Shown: positions 18,227 through 27,771 of the stretch, piece after piece
How positions within the stretch are numbered: position 1 is the first letter of the stretch
Layout of the letters: each line of letters starts with the position of its first letter
Assembly (NCBI RefSeq): GCF_005166025.1
Contig: NZ_CP028923.1
Span: 1,614,001 to 1,678,000, forward strand
Source of the DNA: Mangrovivirga cuniculi
GTDB taxonomy: Bacteria > Bacteroidota > Bacteroidia > Cytophagales > Cyclobacteriaceae
DNA: 64,000 bases
Reading direction: 5' to 3'
Notes under the pieces: generated by a model
Told to the model about the DNA's origin: nothing
What the model saw: the letters and a program-made list of their open reading frames with translations, nothing else
The model's database searches: none
Translations under genes and position numbers: made by a program

Positions 18227-18356
18227 TAATGAAAAAGTGCTCTTTTTTAATTGACGTAAAATGTCCGAAACTAATCAATTGATGGATTATGGCTATTATT
18301 TTCCCTCTCAAATTATTTTTAAGTTTGATTTCTAAGATAATCAATTTCTCTTTAAG

Positions 18357-18396
18357 GGTGTCCGTCAGCGGACGGTTTTGTTCGGCTGGATACACC
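18357..18396. promoter_or_regulatory. Candidate NtrC-type upstream activator site in the divergent control region
   Basis: GTCCG-TCAG-CGGAC forms a perfect 5-bp inverted repeat at 18360-18373, nested in a wider GGTGT (18357-18361) / ACACC (18392-18396) pairing. A second half site TGTCCG lies at 18262-18267. It is about 75 bp from the rightward -24 element and about 130 bp from the leftward one, the usual range for enhancer-type sites. Confidence 0.5.
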
Positions 18397-18445
18397 AAGT
18401 CTTAAAAAAGTGCCTGAAATAGCTCTTTTAGACTATATTTTGTTC

Positions 18446-18461
18446 TGGCACGACTTTTTCA
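18446..18461 (+). promoter_or_regulatory. Sigma-54-like -24/-12 element for the ABC export operon
   Basis: TGGCACGACTTTTTCA matches the -24 half TGGCACG perfectly. The -12 half reads TTTCA where the consensus is TTGCA. The adaptor gene ATG lies 25 bp downstream. The facing gene encodes a sigma-54 activator, which supports the assignment. Confidence 0.6.
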
Positions 18462-18486
18462 ATATTGTATTTGAAAATAATTTTTT

Positions 18487-19737
18487 ATGGATCGAAAAAT
18501 TGAAACCAAACGTTGGACATGGAAAAAAATCAGTGGAGTTGTAATCGCTTCAGTAATTGTCATTTTTTTAGCGTTTCAGCTGATATTTGGTGATAACAGA
18601 AGTTCTTTGAATGTTGAATCTGAAAGAATAACCACTGCAACTGTCAAACAGGGAGCTTTTCAGGAATTTATTCCTGTTAATGGGAATGTGGCACCCGGGG
18701 AAGTGTATTTTCTGGATGCGATAGAAGGAGGAATAATACAGGAAGTAATAAGAGAATCCGGAGCAAACGTGGATGAAGGAGATACAGTATTAACGCTGAC
18801 TAATTCTAAGCTTCAGCTCGATGTGATGCAAAGAGAAACTCAATTATATGAGCAGATCAATAATTTGCGTCAGACCAGGTTGCTATTAGATCAGAATGAC
18901 TTGAGCCAACGAGCACAGCTTGCTGAAATAGATTATCAATTAAATATTTTAAAACCGCAATTCGAACGTAATAAAAAGCTTTACAAAGAAAAGCTGATTA
19001 GTGAACAGGAGTTTGAACAAATAGATGAGCAATTAAAATACAATCAAAACCGCAGAGCATTGACTTATCGTTCTTATCGCAATGATTCGATAGCACGAGC
19101 GATTCAGATGAATCAGTTATATCAATCAGAAAAAAGAATGTTAAGGAGTCTGGAAGCTGTGGGACAGATTCTTGATAATCTGATTATCACTGCGCCGGAA
19201 TCCGGTCAGCTGTCAGCACCACAATTAGAGGTAGGACAGTCAGTAAATGCAGGTCAGCGACTTGGACAGATTGATGTAATGGATGATTACAAAGTGAGAG
19301 TGGGTATCGATGAGCTCTATTTACCAAGAGTAGATATTGGCCAAAAGGGCACGTTTAATTTTGCAGGGAAACAATATACATTAGAAATAAATAAGATCTA
19401 TCCGAATATTTCAGATGGGCGATTCCAGGTAGATATGGTTTTTGCTGGCGAAGTACCTGAAGGAATAAGAAGAGGGCAGACTTTAAGAATAAGACTAGAA
19501 TTAGGTAATCTGGAACAAGCCATATTGCTACCGACAGGAGGATTCTTTAATGATACCGGAGGCCGTTGGATATATGTGCTTAATAGCGATAATACAAAAG
19601 CCTATAAAAAGGATATATCTATCGGAAGAAGAAATCCGGATTATTACGAAGTATTAAGTGGCCTTCAGCCAGGTGACAGAGTGGTAATCTCAGGCTATGA
19701 CAATTTTGGTGACAACGATGTATTGAACTTAAAATAA
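18487..19737 (+). CDS. Periplasmic adaptor (membrane fusion) protein of ABC efflux system
   Basis: 416-residue HlyD/MacA-like adaptor that links an inner-membrane transporter to an outer-membrane channel. There is one N-terminal membrane anchor (about residues 15-35), a split lipoyl-type domain (IQEVIRESGANVDEGDTVLTL early and PESGQLSAPQLEVGQSVNAGQ later, each side of the hairpin), and a coiled coil between (about 110-225). Barrel and membrane-proximal domains follow, ending with GLQPGDRVVISG. It heads the operon with ABC ATPase and FtsX-like permeases and stands behind the sigma-54-like element. No TolC-like gene is in the window. Confidence 0.9.
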   Translation: MDRKIETKRWTWKKISGVVIASVIVIFLAFQLIFGDNRSSLNVESERITTATVKQGAFQEFIPVNGNVAPGEVYFLDAIEGGIIQEVIRESGANVDEGDTVLTLTNSKLQLDVMQRETQLYEQINNLRQTRLLLDQNDLSQRAQLAEIDYQLNILKPQFERNKKLYKEKLISEQEFEQIDEQLKYNQNRRALTYRSYRNDSIARAIQMNQLYQSEKRMLRSLEAVGQILDNLIITAPESGQLSAPQLEVGQSVNAGQRLGQIDVMDDYKVRVGIDELYLPRVDIGQKGTFNFAGKQYTLEINKIYPNISDGRFQVDMVFAGEVPEGIRRGQTLRIRLELGNLEQAILLPTGGFFNDTGGRWIYVLNSDNTKAYKKDISIGRRNPDYYEVLSGLQPGDRVVISGYDNFGDNDVLNLK

Positions 19738-19745
19738 CTAACATA

Positions 19746-20444
19746 ATGGAGAACATTTTAAAAACTGTTGATCTTAAAAAATTATATCGAACTGAGGAGG
19801 TTGAAACAACAGCCCTCAATGGAATAAATATTGAGATCAAAAAAGGTGAATTCGTAGCAATTATGGGGCCTTCAGGTTGCGGTAAATCTACTCTTCTAAA
19901 TATACTTGGATTATTAGACAACCCAAGTTCAGGTGAATATCACTTTATCGATACTGAGGTATCAAACCACAGCGAAAGACAAAGGGCAAAGCTGCGAAAA
20001 GGGAATATAGGTTTTGTTTTTCAGAGCTTTAACCTGATCGATGAACTGACTGTATTTGAGAACGTTGAGCTACCACTATTGTATTTGAAAGTTCCTTCCA
20101 GTGAAAGAAAACAAAAAGTAGAGGAGGTACTTCAACGAATGAATATAATGCATAGGAGAAACCACTTTCCACAGCAATTATCAGGAGGTCAGCAACAGCG
20201 TGTAGCAATAGCCAGGGCAATTGTTGCCAGACCATCAGTGATATTAGCCGATGAGCCAACAGGTAATCTGGATAGTGCTAACGGTGAGGAGGTAATGCGC
20301 TTGCTTGAACAACTAAATGGAGAAGGTACTACTATTGTAATGGTTACACACTCTCCTCATGATGCGAATTATGCCCACAGGATCATTAATCTGTTTGATG
20401 GCCAGGTGGTAACTGAAAATATCAAAGAACAATTTCATGTTTAA
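19746..20444 (+). CDS. ABC transporter ATPase (MacB/LolD type)
   Basis: 232-residue stand-alone nucleotide-binding subunit. It has Walker [10 protein letters not shown], the Q-loop in [15 protein letters not shown], signature LSGGQQQR, Walker [14 protein letters not shown] and the switch His in MVTHSPHDA. Sequence type matches the ATPases that pair with FtsX/MacB-like permeases. It begins 8 bp after the adaptor gene and precedes four permease genes. Confidence 0.94.
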   Translation: MENILKTVDLKKLYRTEEVETTALNGINIEIKKGEFVAIMGPSGCGKSTLLNILGLLDNPSSGEYHFIDTEVSNHSERQRAKLRKGNIGFVFQSFNLIDELTVFENVELPLLYLKVPSSERKQKVEEVLQRMNIMHRRNHFPQQLSGGQQQRVAIARAIVARPSVILADEPTGNLDSANGEEVMRLLEQLNGEGTTIVMVTHSPHDANYAHRIINLFDGQVVTENIKEQFHV

Positions 20445-20487
20445 GTAATCAGGATTCACCTATTGACCAACCTTAAATCTCACCATC

Positions 20488-22946
20488 ATGTTTAAGAATT
20501 ATTTCAAAATTGCTTTCAGGAATCTCTGGAACACAAAATTTTATTCGACAATAAATATTCTTGGTCTTGCTATCGGAATAGCTTGCTGCATTCTTATTGT
20601 TCTCTTTATTCTCGATGAAGTAAGCTACGATAAGCATTTTAAAGATTCTGACAGAATATACAGGGTGACAAGTGAGATTAATTTTGGTGGCAATCATAAT
20701 CATTATACAACCGGACCGGCTCCCCTGGGTCTGGCACTTCTTGAGGATTACCCGTATGTAGAAAGTTATGGCAGGTTCAGAACCTGGGGTGATTTCCTGA
20801 TGAAAGTGAAGGAAGGGGATCAGAATAAAAAAGAAAATAATGTCATTTATGCTGATTCGTCGTTATTTACTGTTTTTTCAATTCCATTTTTGCATGGAGA
20901 TCCCGCAAAGGTTTTAAAAGAACCTAATACCCTGGTAATTTCAGAATCAATCGCTTTGAAATACTTTGGAGAAACTGATGTGGTGGGTAAAACTCTCATT
21001 GTGGATGACGATACAAAATTCAGAGTTGATGGGGTGATCAAAGACTTACCTTCCAATACTCATTTTAATTTTGATGTATATTTTTCAATGCTTAACAGGG
21101 AGGATAGTAAAAATGACGTTTGGTTAAGCAATAATTTTCAAACTTATTTTAAGCTAAAAGAAGGGGTTGATCCCGAAGAGTTTGAAGCGAGAATCAGAGA
21201 AGATTTTTTAACTAAATACATCGGTCCTCAAATCACAAATTTATTAGGCACTACTTATGATGCTCTGGAAGAGGAGGGTAGTTTTGTTAAATATCATGTG
21301 CAACCGATAGAAGATATTCATTTGCACTCTCAATTAAATAATGAATTATCTGCAAATGGGGATATAAAATATATATACATCTTTATTACTGTGGCAGGTA
21401 TAATACTATTAATTGCCTGTATAAACTTTATTAACTTATCTACTTCACGTTCATTAAAGCGCTCAAAAGAAGTAGGGATCAGAAAGACATTAGGGTCGAG
21501 AAAGAAACAGCTGGTTTTTCAATTTTTGACAGAGAGCCTTCTTATATCATTCTTTTCCTTATTACTTGCTGTTTTGATTGTTGAACTGGTAGTTCCCTTA
21601 TTTAATAACACATTTGATAAACAGATTACAACTGATTACTTCACACAACCTCAGCTATTATTGGTTTTAATTTTCATTTTAATTATTACTGGATTAGCAG
21701 CAGGAAGTTATCCGGCATTAATGCTTTCTTCTTACAAACCGGTGGAGGTACTAAAGGGAGGTAAAACTGTAGGCAAAGGATCTTTTTCATTGAGAAATAT
21801 TCTTGTAGTAGGGCAGTTTGCAATTTCTATTATACTTATTATAGGAACCCTGGTAATCACTGGTCAACTCAATTATATACAAAATAAAAATCTGGGCTAT
21901 GAAAAAGATCGGGTTATAATTGTTAATGACGTATGGAATTTAGGTGATCAATCCCTTGTTTTTAAAGAAAAAGTCAGGAATTTGGCTTCCGTAACAAACA
22001 CTTCTTTAACAAGTTTCCTGCCAGTTGAAGGATATAGTAGAAGTGATAATATGTATTGGAGAAATGGTACCAATCCATCTCCGGAATCATCAGTTAGTAT
22101 GCAAAGCTGGGGTGCAGATGGAGATTATTTCAATACTCTTGGGATGGAATTTATAGATGGCCAGCCATTTGATTCTGATTCTCAGGCCGATTCTGCTACA
22201 GTAGTACTAAATGAGGCGGCAATAAATCAATTTGGATTCAAAGGTGACCCTGTAGGCCAATACATTCATACTTTTGGTTTTGATGATGTTACAGGACAAA
22301 TAGATAGAGAAAAAATCCTGGCCTACCGCGTGATCGGGGTTGTTAAGAACTTTCATTTTAATTCTCTTAAGGAAAGCATCACACCACTTGGAGTTTTCAA
22401 TCGTAATAACAGGGGTGTTTTATTGATAAAGCTGAAATCTGAAGATTATAAAAAGCAATTGGCTGGCATTGAGAATATCTGGAATTCAATTAATCCGGAT
22501 CAACCTTTCCTATACAATTTTCTTGATAGTGATTTTGAATCAATGTATGTCGCAGAACAGCGAGTTAAAAAGTTAATGCTGGTTTTTTCCGGATTAGCAA
22601 TATTGGTTGCCTGCCTGGGGCTTTTCGGTTTATCAGCTTTTACCGCAGAAAAGCGATTTAAAGAAATTGGTGTCAGAAAAGTAATGGGAGCAGAGACCAA
22701 CCAGGTGGTATTTATGCTACTGGGGGATTTATGAAACTGGTATTTATTGCTTATCTGATTGGTGTGCCCATCGCATGGTTTGCTATGAATGAATGGCTAC
22801 AAGACTTTGCCTATAAGACTGATATTAATGCAACCTATATTCTAGGAGCTCTCGTACCTGCATTTCTGATTGCTCTGGTAACAGTTTCATATCAGTCTGT
22901 AAAAGCAGCGCTCAGCGATCCTGTTAAGGCTTTAAGAACCGAATAA
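20488..22946 (+). pseudogene. FtsX/MacB-like ABC permease 1, split by a one-base frameshift
   Basis: Permease with an N-terminal membrane helix, a MacB-type periplasmic core domain, a central pair of helices around SKEVGIRKTLGSRKKQL, a second periplasmic domain and a C-terminal helix bundle. The first frame stops at 22734, after RKVMGAETNQVVFMLLGDL. The last 71 residues, with the final two helices and the DPVKALRTE tail, continue in another frame from 22731. One extra base in GGGGG (22722-22726) or TTT (22728-22730) gives an 819-residue protein, matching the 814-residue neighbour. The ATGA overlap at the break could allow reinitiation, but a missing base is the simpler reading. Confidence 0.85.
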
Positions 22947-22967
22947 AAATCTAACCGATAACCGAAT

Positions 22968-25412
22968 ATGTGGATCAATTATTTCAAAATAGCAATTAGA
23001 AATTTACTTGCTAAAAAGCAGTATACGCTTATTAATCTGGTGGGATTGTCTGTTGGATTAGGGGTTTCGATGGTTATACTCTTTTTTATAGTTCAAGAGC
23101 ATAGCTTTGATAAATTTAACTCTAAATATGATCGAATTGCGAAGGTGATGATGCACGAAGTGGTGGATGATGAAGAAAATTATTCTACTTCAACACCTCC
23201 TGTATTAATGCCTACGATAAAAGAAGAATTTCCACAAGTAATCGCTTCTACCCGATTTATCAATACATTAAATATGACCAGGGTGGCAGGAGGGAAGAGC
23301 ATTAACCAACTTACTCACCTTGTTAGTTCTGATTTTTTCAGGATTTTTGATTTTGAGTTTATTGCCGGGACACCGGAAAATGCTTTATCCTCATATTCAA
23401 ATGTGATTTTAACCGAATCTACTGCCAGGAAGTATTTTGGTTCAATTGATGTGATTGGTCGGCCGATGGAAATTCAGGTAGGTCCTGAATACGAAGAATA
23501 CCTTGTTGCTGGAGTAGTAAAAGATCCCGATTCAAATTCGAGCATTCAATTTGAGGTCTTGCTTCACGATGAACAATTCAAGCAGGTTTTTGGTCAAGGC
23601 GGGTTACAAGGATGGTTTAATGTATTTGGTGAAACTTTCATACTACTTGAGAAAGGGGTAGAATTTGAAAAATTGGAAAGTATTCTACCTAAGATGGTAA
23701 AAAAGGCTTTAGGTGAAGATTATGTGGAAGGAACATATTGGTTTACCTTATTACCATTACCGGATATTCATGTAAATGGTGTTGATCCACCCGGAATGTC
23801 AATAACAACTGATCCACAGTTGCTTAGAATACTTGGGGGAATTGCAATACTGGTTTTAGTAATCGCCTGTATCAATTTTACTACTATGGCTATTGGCCGT
23901 TCAATTACCAGGTCTAAGGAAGTAGGGGTTAGAAAGACAATGGGAGCAAGATATAACCAGTTGTTCATCCAATTTATGGTTGAGGCTTTTCTTATAACAT
24001 TTTTTTCTGCCATAATAGGTATTGTAATTGCACAATTAATACTTCCGGTATTTAATGATCTATTTGATAAGAATGTAGTCCTCCTTTTTGAGCCGAAATA
24101 CATTCTCATTTTGCTCGGATTGATATTGATGATCACTTTTGCAGCGGGAGTATATCCGGCAATCTTTCTGTCTTCTCTGAAACCTGTAAGAGTTTTAAAG
24201 TCACATCTGACATTGAGTTTTGGAAAGCAAAATCTTCGTAAAGGATTGCTGGCTTTTCAGTTTTTCATATCAATATTTCTGATCACCTGTACTTTAATTA
24301 TGTACAGACAAATTGAAGAAATAAGAAACTTTGACCTGGGGTTTGATAAAGATGCAATAATTCAAGTTCAGGTTTCTCCCAAACCTTCACCAGATCTTGG
24401 TCCATATGTCGTAAATGGGTTTAAAAAAACGATTCCATTTCTCAATCAGCTTAACAATAACAGTTTTATTGAGAATACTGCAATCACATTGGCAACATAT
24501 GGAAATAATACGTGGTGGATGGGAGGATTTCCTTTAAAAGATGGCTCTTTATTCAAGTTTAGAATGAACATTGTAAGTCCTCAATATGCAGAAACCCTAG
24601 GATTGGAGTTTTTAGATGGTAGAAATTTTACAAATAGTCCATCTGATAGCTCAGCGATGATTATTAATGAAAAAATGGCTGAGTTATTGGGTATGAAGAG
24701 TCCGATAAACAAACAATTACCAAGTGCTGAGAAATTTGATCCGCATAAAATAATAGGTGTGGTTAAAAATTTTCATCATGCTTCACTTTATGATGATATC
24801 GAACCGATAGTACTTGTACAAGATCCGGAATTAATATTTTCAGGATTGCGTCATCTTAATATCCCTGGTGGACTTACTCCCACAGTTATTGCAAAGATCA
24901 ATTCAAATGACGTCGGAGAGAATATTAATAAGATTGAAGAGATATATTCTTCAATATATCCCGGAGATCCTTTTGAATTCAGGTTTCTAGATGAAACAGT
25001 TCAAAGGCAGTATGAAGAAGATGAGAAGTTAAGCAAAATGGTAACTGCGGGTGCTCTAATTTCAATAATCATAGCTGCAATGGGTCTCTATGCCCTGGTT
25101 TCCCTGGCGATCAATAGTCGAACAAAAGAAATTGGCATTCGGAAAGTTATGGGGGCAGATACATTATCCTTATCCGGGATGTTTAATATGGAGTTTATCA
25201 AGGTAACAATTGTCGGAATAATCATTGCCCTTCCAGTGAGCTTGTTATTTATGCAGAAATGGCTGAGTTCATTTGTTTACCAGGAAGTTAACTGGGTGTG
25301 GATAATGGCTATTGCAATACTGATCGGCCTGGTTTTTACACTTACCATAGTGACAGTCAATACGCTAAAAGCAGTTTGGGTTAATCCGGTTGAAACATTA
25401 AAAGACGAATAA
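22968..25412 (+). CDS. FtsX/MacB-like ABC permease 2
   Basis: 814-residue permease with the full four-helix FtsX plan in two halves: N-terminal helix (about residues 20-42), periplasmic MacB-like core, then helix pairs around SKEVGVRKTMGARYNQL (about 310-330) and NSRTKEIGIRKVMGADTLS near the C-terminus, ending NPVETLKDE. It moves or extrudes a substrate by mechanotransmission, in the MacB model, using the ATPases of this operon. It begins 21 bp after permease 1 and 2 bp separate it from permease 3. Confidence 0.92.
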   Translation: MWINYFKIAIRNLLAKKQYTLINLVGLSVGLGVSMVILFFIVQEHSFDKFNSKYDRIAKVMMHEVVDDEENYSTSTPPVLMPTIKEEFPQVIASTRFINTLNMTRVAGGKSINQLTHLVSSDFFRIFDFEFIAGTPENALSSYSNVILTESTARKYFGSIDVIGRPMEIQVGPEYEEYLVAGVVKDPDSNSSIQFEVLLHDEQFKQVFGQGGLQGWFNVFGETFILLEKGVEFEKLESILPKMVKKALGEDYVEGTYWFTLLPLPDIHVNGVDPPGMSITTDPQLLRILGGIAILVLVIACINFTTMAIGRSITRSKEVGVRKTMGARYNQLFIQFMVEAFLITFFSAIIGIVIAQLILPVFNDLFDKNVVLLFEPKYILILLGLILMITFAAGVYPAIFLSSLKPVRVLKSHLTLSFGKQNLRKGLLAFQFFISIFLITCTLIMYRQIEEIRNFDLGFDKDAIIQVQVSPKPSPDLGPYVVNGFKKTIPFLNQLNNNSFIENTAITLATYGNNTWWMGGFPLKDGSLFKFRMNIVSPQYAETLGLEFLDGRNFTNSPSDSSAMIINEKMAELLGMKSPINKQLPSAEKFDPHKIIGVVKNFHHASLYDDIEPIVLVQDPELIFSGLRHLNIPGGLTPTVIAKINSNDVGENINKIEEIYSSIYPGDPFEFRFLDETVQRQYEEDEKLSKMVTAGALISIIIAAMGLYALVSLAINSRTKEIGIRKVMGADTLSLSGMFNMEFIKVTIVGIIIALPVSLLFMQKWLSSFVYQEVNWVWIMAIAILIGLVFTLTIVTVNTLKAVWVNPVETLKDE

Positions 25413-25414
25413 CT

Positions 25415-27760
25415 ATGAATAACTACTTCATTAACTCTTTTATAAGAGATATGAAAAAGAACAAAATGTTCTCTTTCATTAATATTTTCGGTTTAGCAAT
25501 TGGTTTTGCTTTTAGCCTGATCGTTTTGGTATGGATTCATAATATGTATTCAGTTGATAAATTCCATACAAAAGCGGATCGCATTTATCAGGTTATGGAG
25601 CATCAGACATATAGCGATGGTAATATCCTGACTACAAGGTCTACTCCCGGTATCATGGGTCCTGAATTTGAAAAGGAAGTTCCGGAAGTTGAAAAAACTG
25701 CACGGGTTAGCTGGGGATATGATATGGTGACCTCATTTCAGGATAATTCAGTAAGGCAATTAATTCGATTCTCCGATCCAAGCTTTCATGATATATTTTC
25801 CTTTCCCATTATAGAAGGTTTCCCTTCCTTAGTGGAACCTAACCAGGCAGTAATTTCCAAAAAAGCAGCTTTGGAACTTTTCAATTCGGTAAATGTGGTG
25901 GGTAAAACCTTTACTGTGAATGGAAACGAAGATTATAAGATTACTGCAGTTATTGAGCTCAATGAAGCAAAATCAAGTATTTTTTTTGATGTTCTATTAC
26001 CTTTTCAACCTCATTATGAAAAAAGTCCATGGTTGCAAAATTGGAGTAGTAACAATACTCCCTGCTATGCACTTTTATCAGAGAATGCAGATTATAAAGA
26101 GGTTAATAAAAAGGTAGTAGACTTTATTAAAAAACGAGACGAAGGGTCAGTTGTCGAAATATTTTTATACCCTTTTACCGATGCATATTTAAAAGGTTCA
26201 TTTGAGGGGAAAGAAGAAAAAGGCGGACAGATTGAAAATTTAAAAATATTTATAGTTATAGCTGCTTTCCTGCTGATTATCGCCAGTATCAACTTTATGA
26301 ATTTATCTACTGCACAGTCTACCAAAAAGGCGAAAGAGACCGGGATCAGAAAGGTGATCGGAGCAAGCAGGATATCTTTAATTAAAAATTATTTAATAGC
26401 TACTTTTATTTATGCGGCTTTGGCAGTTCTACTGGGACTGGTATTAGTTGAACTAATGTTACCGTTTTTCAACACCATATCTCCAATCGAGGTGAGTGTG
26501 CCATATCACAGTTGGATATTTTGGGTGATATTGTTGTTAATTGTATTGATAACCACCTTAATGTCAGGAATCTATCCGGCGGTATATTTATCTGATTTTA
26601 AACCGGTAAATATTTTAAAAGGGAAATTAGAGAAGGGAAAGTCAGCTTTGCGATTCAGACAATTTCTTGTTGTCTTTCAGTTTACTTTATCTATAATTCT
26701 TATTAGTGGAACATTGTTTACTCATAAGCAATTAAACTATATGAGGAACAAAAATATCGGTATGGATAAAGATCGAATTTTATATTATTACCCTCATCAT
26801 TCTATTTTGGAAAAGTTTGAAGCCTGGAAAAATACTGTTGAAAAACTACCGGGTATTGAGGTTGTTTCCAGAGCTGATCAAAACCCAATTAGAATAAGTA
26901 ATAATTCAGGTGATCCCACCTGGGAAGGGAAAAATCCCGATGATGTGATTTTATTCGATGTGGTGAGAGTAGGTGAGGATTTTATTGAAACCATGGGAAT
27001 TAAAATTGATAAAGGAAAATCCTGGGATGGAAGAGCTACCGATTCTTTAAGATTTATAATTAACGATGAAGCAGCGGCTCTTATGGGTATGGAGGAGCCT
27101 GTTGGTCAAAAACTTTCTTTCTGGGGGAAAGAGGGGACAATAATCGGTGTTTTTAAAGATGTACATACCGGATCTTTAAGAAGACCCATAGCTCCTACCA
27201 TTTTAAATTATGATCCCAAAGGCAGCTGGCGTGTTCTGGTAAGGTTTGAGCCTGGTCAGGAGGATCAGGCATTAGAATCACTTAGATTAATACATGGAGA
27301 ATTTGATCAGATTTCACCGTTTGATTATGAATTTATGCATGATGATTATGACCGTCTTTACAAAAATGAAGAGGTAATCGGAAAACTTACCGGTGTATTT
27401 ACTCTGGTAGCTATAATAATTTCATGCCTTGGGTTATTTGGGTTAGCCTCTTTTTCGGCTGAGCAAAGAACTAAGGAAATTGGAATAAGAAAGGTGATGG
27501 GAAGTTCTGTGAAAGATATTGTCTTAAATTTTAATCTTTCATTTATTAAACTGGTTTTAATTTCTATCGTGATAGCAATCCCGGCCATTTATTTGCTATT
27601 ACAAAAATGGCTGGAAGATTTCACTTATCACTTACCAGTAAGTATGTCGATTTTCATATTGGGAAGTGCAGTTACTTTTTTCGTGGCAATTCTCACTATC
27701 ACATATCATGCATTAAAAGCAGCCCGGACAAATCCTGTTAATGCATTAAAAAACGAATAA
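25415..27760 (+). CDS. FtsX/MacB-like ABC permease 3
   Basis: 781-residue permease whose N-terminus (MNNYFINSFIRDMKKNKMF) and general sequence are very close to permease 4, and which is equal to it in length. The usual elements are present: first helix, MacB-like periplasmic core, TKKAKETGIRKVIGASR before the central helices, and EQRTKEIGIRKVMGSSVKD before the last ones, ending NPVNALKNE. It and permease 4 are a clear tandem duplication. It starts 2 bp after permease 2. Confidence 0.92.
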   Translation: MNNYFINSFIRDMKKNKMFSFINIFGLAIGFAFSLIVLVWIHNMYSVDKFHTKADRIYQVMEHQTYSDGNILTTRSTPGIMGPEFEKEVPEVEKTARVSWGYDMVTSFQDNSVRQLIRFSDPSFHDIFSFPIIEGFPSLVEPNQAVISKKAALELFNSVNVVGKTFTVNGNEDYKITAVIELNEAKSSIFFDVLLPFQPHYEKSPWLQNWSSNNTPCYALLSENADYKEVNKKVVDFIKKRDEGSVVEIFLYPFTDAYLKGSFEGKEEKGGQIENLKIFIVIAAFLLIIASINFMNLSTAQSTKKAKETGIRKVIGASRISLIKNYLIATFIYAALAVLLGLVLVELMLPFFNTISPIEVSVPYHSWIFWVILLLIVLITTLMSGIYPAVYLSDFKPVNILKGKLEKGKSALRFRQFLVVFQFTLSIILISGTLFTHKQLNYMRNKNIGMDKDRILYYYPHHSILEKFEAWKNTVEKLPGIEVVSRADQNPIRISNNSGDPTWEGKNPDDVILFDVVRVGEDFIETMGIKIDKGKSWDGRATDSLRFIINDEAAALMGMEEPVGQKLSFWGKEGTIIGVFKDVHTGSLRRPIAPTILNYDPKGSWRVLVRFEPGQEDQALESLRLIHGEFDQISPFDYEFMHDDYDRLYKNEEVIGKLTGVFTLVAIIISCLGLFGLASFSAEQRTKEIGIRKVMGSSVKDIVLNFNLSFIKLVLISIVIAIPAIYLLLQKWLEDFTYHLPVSMSIFILGSAVTFFVAILTITYHALKAARTNPVNALKNE

Positions 27761-27771
27761 GATATTTCACT

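Noticed and set aside
18213-18398. A 61-codon open frame on the minus strand in the gap before the NtrC gene
   Set aside because: It lies over the sigma-54-like elements and the dyad, has no recognisable protein pattern and no conserved start; the gap is better explained as a control region.
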